A stretch of 64,000 nt of DNA from Acidisarcina sp963790505 (GTDB lineage Bacteria; Acidobacteriota; Terriglobia; Terriglobales; Acidobacteriaceae), in the NCBI GenBank assembly GCA_963790505.1, contig CAWBOT010000005.1, positions 682,001-746,000 on the forward strand, written 5' to 3'. The translations under genes and the position numbers were made by a program. A model generated the notes under the pieces. It did not search any database. It was given only the letters and a program-made list of their open reading frames with translations, and was not told the origin of the DNA. Shown piece after piece: positions 1 to 7,854 of the stretch; position 1 is the first letter of the stretch; each line of letters opens with the position of its first letter.

Positions 1-591
1 TATCGGAGGTCGGTGGGCGTGGTGGTTTGCGGAGTTGCATTTTGCGCGATTGCCACTTTTGTGACTCGAGACATTTTGTTTGCATTTCCGGTGTGGCTGC
101 TGGGGGCGCTTCTTCATGCCGTGCCGCGCAAGCCAACGAGCCTGGGGATGCGAAGCGCCGCCAGCGTTGGCTATGGCGTAGTGTTCTTCGGCATTGCGAT
201 TGTGGGTCGCAAGGGGTGGCGAGCTCCAGCGGCGCTCAGCGATCTGATCCTGGGAATCTTCACTTTCCTATTCCTTTGGATATTGCTAGGCGCGATGCAC
301 GAGGCGAAGCCTTCACTAGCGGGCAAACTTTCCCGGGCGACAGCGCGATTCTCCTTCACGCTGTATGTCGCGCATACGCCGATTTTGTTATTCCTGGTTG
401 CGGTCCTCGCCCACGATACGAGATGGGTCCCCGGAGTAAAGTCAGGCAGCCTGGCGCTGGCGGTTTTGGCAGTTGTTGTCGCGTATGCGTGGCTGTTGGC
501 AAGCGTGACTGAGTTCAAGACGGACCGTGTGCGAGCGTGGGTGGAAGACAAGGTGATGCGCCGCACCATGGGGAGCAACAGCATAGCCTGA
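1..591 (+). CDS. Acyltransferase family 3 (OafA/YrhL-like) membrane protein, C-terminal part
   Basis: The frame is open to the left edge of the window, so this is only the 3' part of a gene. About 195 residues are visible and contain at least four hydrophobic membrane segments. These are separated by short basic loops such as HAVPRKP, a layout typical of the C-terminal half of integral membrane acyltransferase-3 proteins that modify sugars, lipids or peptidoglycan. A segment beginning LSRATARFSFTLYVAHTPIL matches the 'S..SF..Y..H.P' pattern usually found near the end of that family. The active-site histidine region would lie upstream, outside the window, so the substrate cannot be stated. The stop is at 589-591 and the next gene starts 38 bases later. 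The family call rests on fold-like features only. Confidence 0.7.
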   Translation, partial: YRRSVGVVVCGVAFCAIATFVTRDILFAFPVWLLGALLHAVPRKPTSLGMRSAASVGYGVVFFGIAIVGRKGWRAPAALSDLILGIFTFLFLWILLGAMHEAKPSLAGKLSRATARFSFTLYVAHTPILLFLVAVLAHDTRWVPGVKSGSLALAVLAVVVAYAWLLASVTEFKTDRVRAWVEDKVMRRTMGSNSIA

Positions 592-628
592 GACGCTTTT
601 CCCGTGGATGGCGATATGATGCGGTTAC

Positions 629-1936
629 ATGTCCATGATTTCCAATTGCACAACACGGCGTGCTTTCCTCGGCGGCGCGATTCCGGTTGCACTGGCGCCA
701 GCACTTCCTCTTCAGGCCCAGAGGGCGGAGGGCGGAGCTTCCGGCCCTTCGCTGCCTCCGGCGATTGCCGCATTGCGGGACCGGCGGTCGGAGGCCACGC
801 CAATCGCCACAGCGGAACGCGAGGCGCGAATCGCCCGCGCGCGGGAGTTGATGGGGCAGAAGGGCTTCGCGGCGATCTGCATTGCCGCCGGCACGACGCT
901 GAATTACTTCACCGGCATTCGCTGGTACAACAGCGAGCGGATGACGCTGGTGGTCCTTCCGGCGAAAGGCCAGCCTTTCGCGGTGTGCCCGGCGTTTGAG
1001 GAAGAACGCCTGCGCGAGCGTCTCGCTTTGGTGCCGGCGATGGCGGAGACCCGTGTCTACACGTGGCAGGAGAACGAAAACCCCTACAATCGAGTTGCCG
1101 CCGGGCTGAAAGAACTTGGGACGGTCAGCGGCACTATGGGGATAGAAGAGACCATGCCGTATGTCTATGCGGAAGGTATCGGGCGGGCGCTGCCCAGCGC
1201 CTCGATTGCCAATGCAAGGCCGATCACGGCTGGCTGCCGAAGCATTAAGTCACCCGCCGAGCTGGCGCTGATGCAGCTGGCGAACTCGGTTACGCTGCAG
1301 GTGTATGAAGCAGCGTGGCGCTCCGGCCATCCGGGCATGTCGACGCGCGATTTCTCGGCTCTAATCGGAACCGGGTATGAGCGCGTGGGATTTCCCGGCG
1401 AGGCGAGTTGCGAGACGGGGGAATATTCTGCGCTGCCGCATGGCTCGATCAAGGCGCAGACCATCCGTGAGGGCGCGATCGTGATGATCGATGATGGCTG
1501 CGTGGTCGAGGGGTATGAATCCGACATCACGCGCACCTTCGTTTACGGCAAGCCGTCAGACAAAATGAAACGGTGCTTCGATACCGTGCATCAGGCGCAG
1601 GCGGCGGCGCTGGCTGCGGCCCGCCCCGGGGCCGCGTGCGAAGCCGTCGATGCGGCGGCGCGCAAGGTGATTATCGACGCCGGCTACGGCCCGGGATACG
1701 CGCATTTCAGCCATCGCGTCGGGCACGGAATCGGCATGGATGGTCATGAGTGGCCCTACCTGGTGGAGGGGAATACGCTTCCACTGGCCGACGGCATGAC
1801 CTTCTCCGATGAGCCCGGCATTTACATTCGCGGAGAGTTTGGCATTCGCCTCGAAGACGATATGCACATCACGGCCGAGGGGGCGAAGCTGTTTACCGGG
1901 CCCAGTTATTCGCTGGAAGCGCCATTCGGCGCGTAG
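629..1936 (+). CDS. Exported M24 family (Xaa-Pro aminopeptidase-like) metallopeptidase
   Basis: This 435-residue protein begins with a twin-arginine-like leader (TTRRAFLGG followed by a hydrophobic stretch ending near LPLQAQ), so export by Tat is likely. After a creatinase-type N-terminal domain (about residues 75-200) comes a pita-bread catalytic domain. All five metal ligands of the M24 family can be seen: Asp in VMIDDG, Asp in ESDITRTF, His in RVGHGIGMDGHEW, Glu in SDEPGIYI and Glu in IRLEDD. The family removes N-terminal residues next to proline or hydrolyses related amide bonds using two metal ions. The ATG at 629 places the RR motif ten residues in, which supports the start. The exact peptide substrate is unknown; prolidase or creatinase-like activity are alternatives. 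Confidence 0.9.
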   Translation: MSMISNCTTRRAFLGGAIPVALAPALPLQAQRAEGGASGPSLPPAIAALRDRRSEATPIATAEREARIARARELMGQKGFAAICIAAGTTLNYFTGIRWYNSERMTLVVLPAKGQPFAVCPAFEEERLRERLALVPAMAETRVYTWQENENPYNRVAAGLKELGTVSGTMGIEETMPYVYAEGIGRALPSASIANARPITAGCRSIKSPAELALMQLANSVTLQVYEAAWRSGHPGMSTRDFSALIGTGYERVGFPGEASCETGEYSALPHGSIKAQTIREGAIVMIDDGCVVEGYESDITRTFVYGKPSDKMKRCFDTVHQAQAAALAAARPGAACEAVDAAARKVIIDAGYGPGYAHFSHRVGHGIGMDGHEWPYLVEGNTLPLADGMTFSDEPGIYIRGEFGIRLEDDMHITAEGAKLFTGPSYSLEAPFGA

Positions 1937-1953
1937 TTCGGGCGCGACGGGTA

Positions 1954-2628
1954 TTAGCTTTGAGAAGTCCCGGCTGGCTCGGTCCCCTCAGAGCTTCGCT
2001 TGCCAAGGCGCGGTGCGATGGCGTAGTTGAGCTGCACCAGCACGATGCAGGCGATGCTCCAGTAGGTACTGAAAAAACAAAGAGAGGCGCCGAAGGCGTA
2101 GAGTGCCTGCGCAATCACGATGCGGCGGCGCACGGCGCGCCGGATTTCAAAAGGAATGTCCTCTTTCAACAGGCCAGAGCGAGTTGCATAACGCCAGCTC
2201 GCGTAGAGGATTGCGCCCAACGCCAAGATATTTGTCCAATACAGCAGCAGGGCGGTGCGAAAGCTGATGAACTCGGCCAGCAGCCGAGTCGAGAATGGAA
2301 GCACCGAAACCGCGAAGAGAAACGCGAGATGGATCCAAGTGAGGTCGCGATTGCCGCGCTCGAAGTGGTTGAGCTGGGTCTGCTGCCCCGCCCAAAATAT
2401 CCCCAGCGTGAGAAAGCTCATGAGGTAGGAGACAAACTGCGGTGCGAGTGCGATGAGCGCGGCGCGCAGCTGCGTTTCGCTATGCACGGCTTCGCTGACC
2501 GGAGTATGCAGATCAAGGACGAGCAGGGTCATGGCGACGGCAAAGATACCGTCGCTGAGCGCGGCGAGCCGTTCGAGGCTCTGCCCCTGGAATTTGTTGT
2601 AGAGCGTCGGCATTTCAATCCGGTGCAA
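1954..2628 (-). CDS. TMEM175 family (DUF1211) potassium channel-like protein
   Basis: The 224-residue protein carries the family signature near its N-terminus, RLAALSDGIFAVAMTLLVLD, which corresponds to the pore-lining first helix (FSDGxFAIAxTLL) of bacterial TMEM175 channels. Six hydrophobic segments follow in the order expected for a single-repeat bacterial form. These proteins form tetrameric potassium-selective channels without the classical TVGYG filter. It converges on the M24 gene, with 17 bases between the stops, and stands alone. A second ATG five codons downstream (MPTLYNK) is an alternative start. Family assignment is strong; function in this organism is inferred. Confidence 0.87.
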   Translation of the reverse strand: MHRIEMPTLYNKFQGQSLERLAALSDGIFAVAMTLLVLDLHTPVSEAVHSETQLRAALIALAPQFVSYLMSFLTLGIFWAGQQTQLNHFERGNRDLTWIHLAFLFAVSVLPFSTRLLAEFISFRTALLLYWTNILALGAILYASWRYATRSGLLKEDIPFEIRRAVRRRIVIAQALYAFGASLCFFSTYWSIACIVLVQLNYAIAPRLGKRSSEGTEPAGTSQS

Positions 2629-2743
2629 TCGTCGATTATATTGCCTGGAGTCGCATGCGCCCTAAGTGAGCATCGTTCCGTGTTCCGGGAGCGGTGTCAT
2701 CGGCGACAGAGAATGCACTATGCTATGAGGCAAATGGTGAAGG

Positions 2744-5233
2744 ATGCCTGATCGACAGCGGCCTCGCTTCGGGGCGGTCAGCTTATTGGAGCGACCCGGC
2801 CTGAGGATTGCCGTTCTGGCCTTCGTCGCGGCGGCTGTGTGGATTGTTCCACGCGCGACCGTTCTGAGCGCGCTTTCGAACAAGGCCGCAGATCAGAGCT
2901 GGCCGGTCTACGGTGGCGACGCCAACGGTGACCGCTATTCGCCTCTACGCCAGATCAATCGCGACAACGTTAAGCAACTGCGGATTGCGTGGCGAGTCGA
3001 TGTCGGCGCCGAAGGAGGCTTGCAAACTAATCCGCTCATCATCGGGCGCACGATGTATATATATTCGCCGTCTGAACAGATCATGGCGGTGGACGCGGCT
3101 ACGGGCGCGAGACTATGGACCTTCGACCCGAAGGTCCTGGCATCGCAGCCAAGCCGGGGTTTCTCTTATTGGAGCGATCGCAAGCAAAGCATCCTCTTTG
3201 CGGGTGTGATGGACCATCTGTATGCTCTCAACCCCAGTACCGGCGACCCGATCGCGAGTTTTGGCGACGGCGGGAAGGTCGATCTGCGGAAAGAGCTCGG
3301 GAATGAAGACTACGCGGACAACTTTGCCGTCTTGACCACGCCGGGAACGATTTATAAAGACATGATCATCGTCGGTTTCCGCGCGCCGGAGACGCATCCC
3401 GCGCCGCACGGGGACATTCGCGCCTACGACGTGCATACCGGCAAGCTGCGCTGGAGCTTCCATACAATCCCTCATCCCGGCGAACCAGGTTACGAGACGT
3501 GGCCGAAAGACGCGTGGAAGACGGCCGGTGCGGCAAATAACTGGGCGGGCATGGTCGTCGACCAGAAGCGGGGGATCGTCTTCGCGCCGACGGGGTCCGC
3601 GGTCGACGACTTCTATGGCGCTGACCGTGTTGGCAATGACCTATACGCCAACACGCTGCTGGCGCTCGACGCGAATACCGGAAAACTTCTTTGGCACTTT
3701 CAGGGAGTTCACCACGATATCTGGGACCGCGACTTTCCTGCGCCGCCGGTGCTGCTGACGGTGACGCGCGATGGCAAGCCAATCGACGCGTTGGCCCAGA
3801 CGACGAAACAAGGTTTCGTCTACCTGTTTGAGCGCGCAACCGGCAGACCATTGTTCCCGATCGAAGAGAAGCCGTATCCGGCATCCGATGTTCCAGGCGA
3901 AGTGGCTTCGGCGACCCAGCCGTTGCCGCTTGTTCCAGCGCCGTTTGCGAGGCAACGTCTGACCGCCGAGATGCTCACCAATCGCACGCCCGAGGCGCAT
4001 GCCTGGGCGGAGGAGGAGTTCAGCCGGTTTCGAAGCGACGGACAGTTCATTCCTCTCACGGCTGGCAAAGAGACGATTGTCTTTCCTGGCTACGATGGTG
4101 GCGCGGAGTGGGGAGGCGCGGCGGTTGATCCGCGACGGGCAGTGATCTACATCAACGCCAACGATGTCGCATGGAGGGGGGAACTGGCGGAGAACAAACC
4201 CGGCGGCAGCGCCGGTTTCAATCTTTATCAAAGTCAATGCGCGGTTTGTCATGGCGAGGATCGCAGAGGCTCGCCGCCGCAGTTTCCCGCGCTGATCGGA
4301 GTCGACCAGCGGCTTTCCGACGCCGCCATCGAGTCGATGATTCGCAATGGCAAAGGGCGAATGTCTTCGTTTCCAAATCTACACGGCGATAGTCTGAGCG
4401 CGGTGATCGCGTATCTGCATACTCCGGCAGATACAACTGCCAGCGCAGCCGCGATGCCCCTCTCGGCCGCCGCTGCGGGAGGAGCACGAGATCCGCTTGG
4501 CGCTCAGGTTTACTCAGACCATTGCGCGATCTGTCATCAAGACGACCTGATGGGTGCTCCATCAAACTATCCCGCGCTCGTCGGCGTCCGGGGTCGGCTC
4601 GACGACGCGCAGATTGTCGGCATCGTCCGTGACGGAAAGAAGAGAATGCCGCCCACTCAGATTACTGACAAAGAGATGGCCGCGCTGCTGCATTTTCTCG
4701 GTGCGAGCGCGATGGGCACGGCCGCAACTCCTAAGCCCGCGTCCGCTGAGAAGGGCGATAAGGTCGAGGCACGGTCTCGTGGGCAGAATTCTGGCGACAA
4801 CCTAAAATACCGGTTTACTGGATATAAGAAATTCCTCGATCCGGACGGGTATCCTGCAGTTGCCCCTCCGTGGGGAACTCTGAATGCGATCGACTTGAAC
4901 ACGGGGAAATATCTCTGGAAGATTCCGTTCGGCCAGTATCCAGAACTGGCGGCCAAAGGCATGGGCGATACCGGATCGGAGAACTACGGCGGCCCAGTCC
5001 TGACGGCAGGCGGCCTGGTCATTATCAGCGCGACAATCTACGACCGAAAGATCCGGGCGTTCAACAGCGACACCGGCGAACTGCTGTGGGAGGCGGAGTT
5101 GCCGTTCGCGGGAAATGCGACCCCGGCAACCTACATGATCGACGGCAAGCAATACATCGTAATTGCAACCAGCGGCGCGAGAGATCGAAAAGGGCCGCAG
5201 GGGGCAGCGTACGTAGCGTTCGCATTGCCGTAA
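2744..5233 (+). CDS. PQQ-dependent dehydrogenase with two inserted cytochrome c domains
   Basis: The 829-residue quinoprotein has an N-terminal membrane anchor or signal (about residues 22-40). A PQQ beta-propeller follows from WPVYGGDANGDRYSPL to about residue 480. Two cytochrome c domains interrupt the propeller, with heme motifs CAVCH (499-503) and CAICH (594-598). The last propeller blades resume at about residue 690 (LNAIDLNTGKYLWKIPFG, then GGPVLTAGGL). The enzyme should oxidise a sugar or alcohol in the periplasm and pass electrons through its own hemes to the respiratory chain. The ATG at 2744 follows a GGTGAAGG ribosome-binding site. One inserted cytochrome is common in this family; two in tandem is less usual. 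The substrate (glucose, another aldose or an alcohol) cannot be read from the sequence. Confidence 0.92.
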   Translation: MPDRQRPRFGAVSLLERPGLRIAVLAFVAAAVWIVPRATVLSALSNKAADQSWPVYGGDANGDRYSPLRQINRDNVKQLRIAWRVDVGAEGGLQTNPLIIGRTMYIYSPSEQIMAVDAATGARLWTFDPKVLASQPSRGFSYWSDRKQSILFAGVMDHLYALNPSTGDPIASFGDGGKVDLRKELGNEDYADNFAVLTTPGTIYKDMIIVGFRAPETHPAPHGDIRAYDVHTGKLRWSFHTIPHPGEPGYETWPKDAWKTAGAANNWAGMVVDQKRGIVFAPTGSAVDDFYGADRVGNDLYANTLLALDANTGKLLWHFQGVHHDIWDRDFPAPPVLLTVTRDGKPIDALAQTTKQGFVYLFERATGRPLFPIEEKPYPASDVPGEVASATQPLPLVPAPFARQRLTAEMLTNRTPEAHAWAEEEFSRFRSDGQFIPLTAGKETIVFPGYDGGAEWGGAAVDPRRAVIYINANDVAWRGELAENKPGGSAGFNLYQSQCAVCHGEDRRGSPPQFPALIGVDQRLSDAAIESMIRNGKGRMSSFPNLHGDSLSAVIAYLHTPADTTASAAAMPLSAAAAGGARDPLGAQVYSDHCAICHQDDLMGAPSNYPALVGVRGRLDDAQIVGIVRDGKKRMPPTQITDKEMAALLHFLGASAMGTAATPKPASAEKGDKVEARSRGQNSGDNLKYRFTGYKKFLDPDGYPAVAPPWGTLNAIDLNTGKYLWKIPFGQYPELAAKGMGDTGSENYGGPVLTAGGLVIISATIYDRKIRAFNSDTGELLWEAELPFAGNATPATYMIDGKQYIVIATSGARDRKGPQGAAYVAFALP

Positions 5234-5242
5234 ATGGGGAAT

Positions 5243-5872
5243 CTAGACGAGGACGGCCGGGCTTTCGATCATGGCGACTGTGGCCCGAGCAAATTCGGCT
5301 TCGATGGCCGCGACCGATCCATCCAAGTCGATCGCCCGGCAGGCATCGCGAAGCACCACCGCCTCGAATCCGAGTGCGCGAGCGTCGAGCGCCGAGTAGC
5401 CGACGCAGTAGTCGTAGGCGAGGCCGGCAAGGAAGACGCGCCGCAAGCCGCGCTCGCGCAGATAACCAGCAAAGCCCGTCGGAGTGACGCGGTCATTCTC
5501 GAAAAATGCGGAATACGAATCGATCTCAGGGCGAAAGCCTTTGCGTAGAACGAGCTCTGCCTGGGGCAGATAGAGCGATGGATGAAACCCGGCTCCTCTT
5601 GTTCCCTGGACGCAGTGGTCAGGCCAAAGCGTCTGAACGCCGTAGGGAAGCTCGACCGACTCAAAGGGCCGCTTACCCTCATGCGCGCTGGCAAAAGAGA
5701 GATGTTCGGGAGGGTGCCAGTCCTGGGTGAGCACGATGTGCTCGAAGCTGGACGCAACCCGCTGAATGGCGTCAACGACGCCGTCTCCATCGGCGATGGC
5801 CAGGGCGCCGCCGGGACAGAAATCATTTTGCACGTCGATGACGACAAGCACGTCCCGCGAGGTGGTTTGCAT
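5243..5872 (-). CDS. pncA: Nicotinamidase (isochorismatase family)
   Basis: This 209-residue protein fits nicotinamidase, which converts nicotinamide to nicotinic acid in the NAD salvage pathway. Visible catalytic and metal features are the Asp in VVIDVQNDFCPGG, the metal-binding segment TQDWHPPEHLSFAS, the Lys in VLRKGF and the nucleophilic Cys in LAGLAYDYCVGYSALDA. The length is usual for PncA. It converges with the PQQ dehydrogenase only 9 bases away. It may be co-transcribed with the CoA-transferase gene upstream (15 bases between them), although no functional link is obvious. PncA is preferred over a generic isochorismatase because the metal-site histidines and the DYCV context are intact. 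Confidence 0.93.
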   Translation of the reverse strand: MQTTSRDVLVVIDVQNDFCPGGALAIADGDGVVDAIQRVASSFEHIVLTQDWHPPEHLSFASAHEGKRPFESVELPYGVQTLWPDHCVQGTRGAGFHPSLYLPQAELVLRKGFRPEIDSYSAFFENDRVTPTGFAGYLRERGLRRVFLAGLAYDYCVGYSALDARALGFEAVVLRDACRAIDLDGSVAAIEAEFARATVAMIESPAVLV

Positions 5873-5887
5873 GGTGTTCCTTACAGT

Positions 5888-7087
5888 TTAGATTGCCAAG
5901 TCCTGTCTGAGTTTTGCAACCTGCACCGAATCGAAGCCCAGTTCCTCCAGAATATCGCTGGTGTGCTGGCCGAGCAGCGGCGGGGGCAGCCGGTAGGCAG
6001 GCGGGGATTCCGACATCCGCACGGGATTCGCAATGCTTCTTGCGATGCCCAGCAGCGGGTGGTCGATCTCCACGATCAAAGCGCGGTCCTGCACATGAGG
6101 ACCGCTCAGCGCCTCGGGAACGCTCTGGATCGCGGCTGCTGGAATTCGTGCTTCCGCGAGTTTCTCCAGCCAGAAGCTGGCGGCGCGTTGCGCGAAGCTC
6201 TGCCGCAGCCGAGAAAGAAGTTCGCGCCGGTGTTCGATTCTGCCGGCATTGGTCGCGAATGTGGCTTCGCTCGCTAACCCCGATTCGTCTCCGAGGAGCG
6301 CAGTCAGGCGAATCCAAAGGGGGTCGCTGCCAACACCGAGCACAAAGGAGCGTCCATCAGAGCCGGTGAATACGTCGTAGGGCACGATGCTGGGATGCGC
6401 ATTTCCCCATCGTTGGGGCTCCTCACCGCAATTAAGCCAGTTGCTGCCAACATTTACCAGCCAAGTAAGCTGCGAATCGAAGAGCGCCATATCGAGAAAC
6501 TGGCCGCGCCCCGACTTCTCGCGAGCGAGCAACGCGGCGAAGATCCCCATGGCCGCATAGATGCCGCAAGTCATATCGGCGATGGCGACTGGGTAACGCA
6601 TTGGTTCGCTCTGCGGTTCGCCGGTAAAACTCATCAGCCCAGCTTCGGCTTGGGCGACGATGTCGTAGCCCGCCGAGCCCACTTTCGGCGAGGAGCGCAG
6701 TCCGTAGCCCGAGATGGCGCAATAGATCAGCCGGGGATATCGCAGCCGCAGCGTTTCAGGATCAAGGCCGCGCTTCTGGAGCGAATCGAGGGACGGCTGG
6801 TTGATGATTAAAACATCCGCGGCGGCGATCAGTTTTTCGAGCAATTCGCGACCGCGGGGGTGATCGTAATCGAGGGTGAGGGAGCGCTTATTGCGATTGG
6901 CCGCGAGAAAGTAAGCGGACTCGCCGGAAACAAATGGAGGGCCCCAGCCACGAGCGTGATCGCCGGTCGTTCGGCGCTCTACTTTAATGACGTCGGCGCC
7001 AAAATCGCCCAGCAGCATCGCGCAATATGGGCCGGCCAGGGCTTCGGTAAGTTCGACTACGCGGAGAGAGTCGAGAACTGGCTGCAT
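5888..7087 (-). CDS. CaiB/BaiF family class III CoA-transferase
   Basis: The protein opens with LRVVELTEALAGPYCAMLLG followed by DFGADVIKVE, the hallmark N-terminus of class III CoA-transferases, which move CoA between carboxylic acids such as formate/oxalate or carnitine derivatives. The presumed catalytic Asp lies in VAIADMTCGIYAAMG, and the family segment SGRGQFLDMALFDSQ follows. I chose the ATG at 7087 (MQPVLDS); an in-frame start 24 bases upstream at 7111 adds only a basic tail. The length of about 400 residues is normal. No partner acyl-CoA genes lie next to it, so the acid substrate is unknown. Confidence 0.9.
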   Translation of the reverse strand: MQPVLDSLRVVELTEALAGPYCAMLLGDFGADVIKVERRTTGDHARGWGPPFVSGESAYFLAANRNKRSLTLDYDHPRGRELLEKLIAAADVLIINQPSLDSLQKRGLDPETLRLRYPRLIYCAISGYGLRSSPKVGSAGYDIVAQAEAGLMSFTGEPQSEPMRYPVAIADMTCGIYAAMGIFAALLAREKSGRGQFLDMALFDSQLTWLVNVGSNWLNCGEEPQRWGNAHPSIVPYDVFTGSDGRSFVLGVGSDPLWIRLTALLGDESGLASEATFATNAGRIEHRRELLSRLRQSFAQRAASFWLEKLAEARIPAAAIQSVPEALSGPHVQDRALIVEIDHPLLGIARSIANPVRMSESPPAYRLPPPLLGQHTSDILEELGFDSVQVAKLRQDLAI

Positions 7088-7119
7088 GACGGGAGCAAGT
7101 CTTCGCGACACCGAGAAAT

Positions 7120-7854
7120 TTACTTGGCCGCCGCGAAATCCTGGTTCGCCAGCTTTTGCGTGACCTCGACCTGGTCATAGATGTTGCCGCGCATGCGATG
7201 GAGTTCGGCATCCTGAGGGTGGGATGCGATCAGTATCGAGTACGCCTGAACGGCGTCATACCAGATGCGATTGTCGTAGTAGACCTGGGCCCGAGCGCGA
7301 TCGCCGCCCTCCGCGGTTTGAGTAATCGCAGCCAGAGCTGCCGCGATCTGCTCGCGCTCCGCACCACCCACGATGACCATCAGCACAGAATCCGACGATC
7401 CGCCCATAAGCTCTACCTCGGGCGCCACTTTCCAGGAGTAGGTGTTGCTCGGCTTCAAGGGGGCGGCGGTTTCAGGATAGGTAAAAGACGTGCCTTCCAC
7501 GGTGACGTTGAAGGTCGTGTGGGCGGCGAGGTCTTCGATCTCGAGCTTGTACTTGGTGTCAGGCGAGCCGCTCCATTGGAGGGTGGGATGAAGCGAATAG
7601 GCGAGGCCCTTGTTCGGAGCGAAGAGCGTCACCGCGCCAATGCCGCGCGAGGCCCCGCCGATCTGGTTAGCGCTCGTGTGCTTCGCGCCAGCTGCCAGGT
7701 CGAAGCCGTCGAGCTTCACCCTTACGCGAGCGGGATGGGCCTGTGAAGGAGTTGCCTGAGCAGATGAGGAAGGAGTTGCGTTCTGACCGACGGCCGCAAG
7801 GGCCGCGCCGAAGATGAATCCGGCGCCAATTCGAACAACGATTCTTGTCTTCAT
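7120..7854 (-). CDS. Exported protein of unknown function coupled to the CHASE2 cyclase (DUF928-like layout)
   Basis: This 244-residue protein has a signal peptide (hydrophobic residues 8-22, likely cut after the AAVG region). An Ala/Ser/Pro-rich linker follows, then a beta-rich domain with ...LHPTLQWSGSPDTKYKLEI and FTYPETAAPLKPSNTYSWKV, and a helical C-terminal tail resembling a short TPR array (YSILIASHPQDAELHRMRGNIY). The FAPNK...YSLHPTLQW region resembles DUF928-type proteins, which are known as neighbours of CHASE2 proteins; this match is tentative. Its ATG overlaps the cyclase stop (ATGA at 7851-7854), so translation is coupled. It may sense or modulate the extracytoplasmic CHASE2 domain; that role is inferred. 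Confidence 0.6.
   Translation of the reverse strand: MKTRIVVRIGAGFIFGAALAAVGQNATPSSSAQATPSQAHPARVRVKLDGFDLAAGAKHTSANQIGGASRGIGAVTLFAPNKGLAYSLHPTLQWSGSPDTKYKLEIEDLAAHTTFNVTVEGTSFTYPETAAPLKPSNTYSWKVAPEVELMGGSSDSVLMVIVGGAEREQIAAALAAITQTAEGGDRARAQVYYDNRIWYDAVQAYSILIASHPQDAELHRMRGNIYDQVEVTQKLANQDFAAAK

Noticed and set aside
604..999. Plus-strand frame of 131 codons overlapping the M24 gene start
   Set aside because: It lies almost wholly inside the M24 peptidase, whose Tat leader and motifs are convincing, and has no family features.
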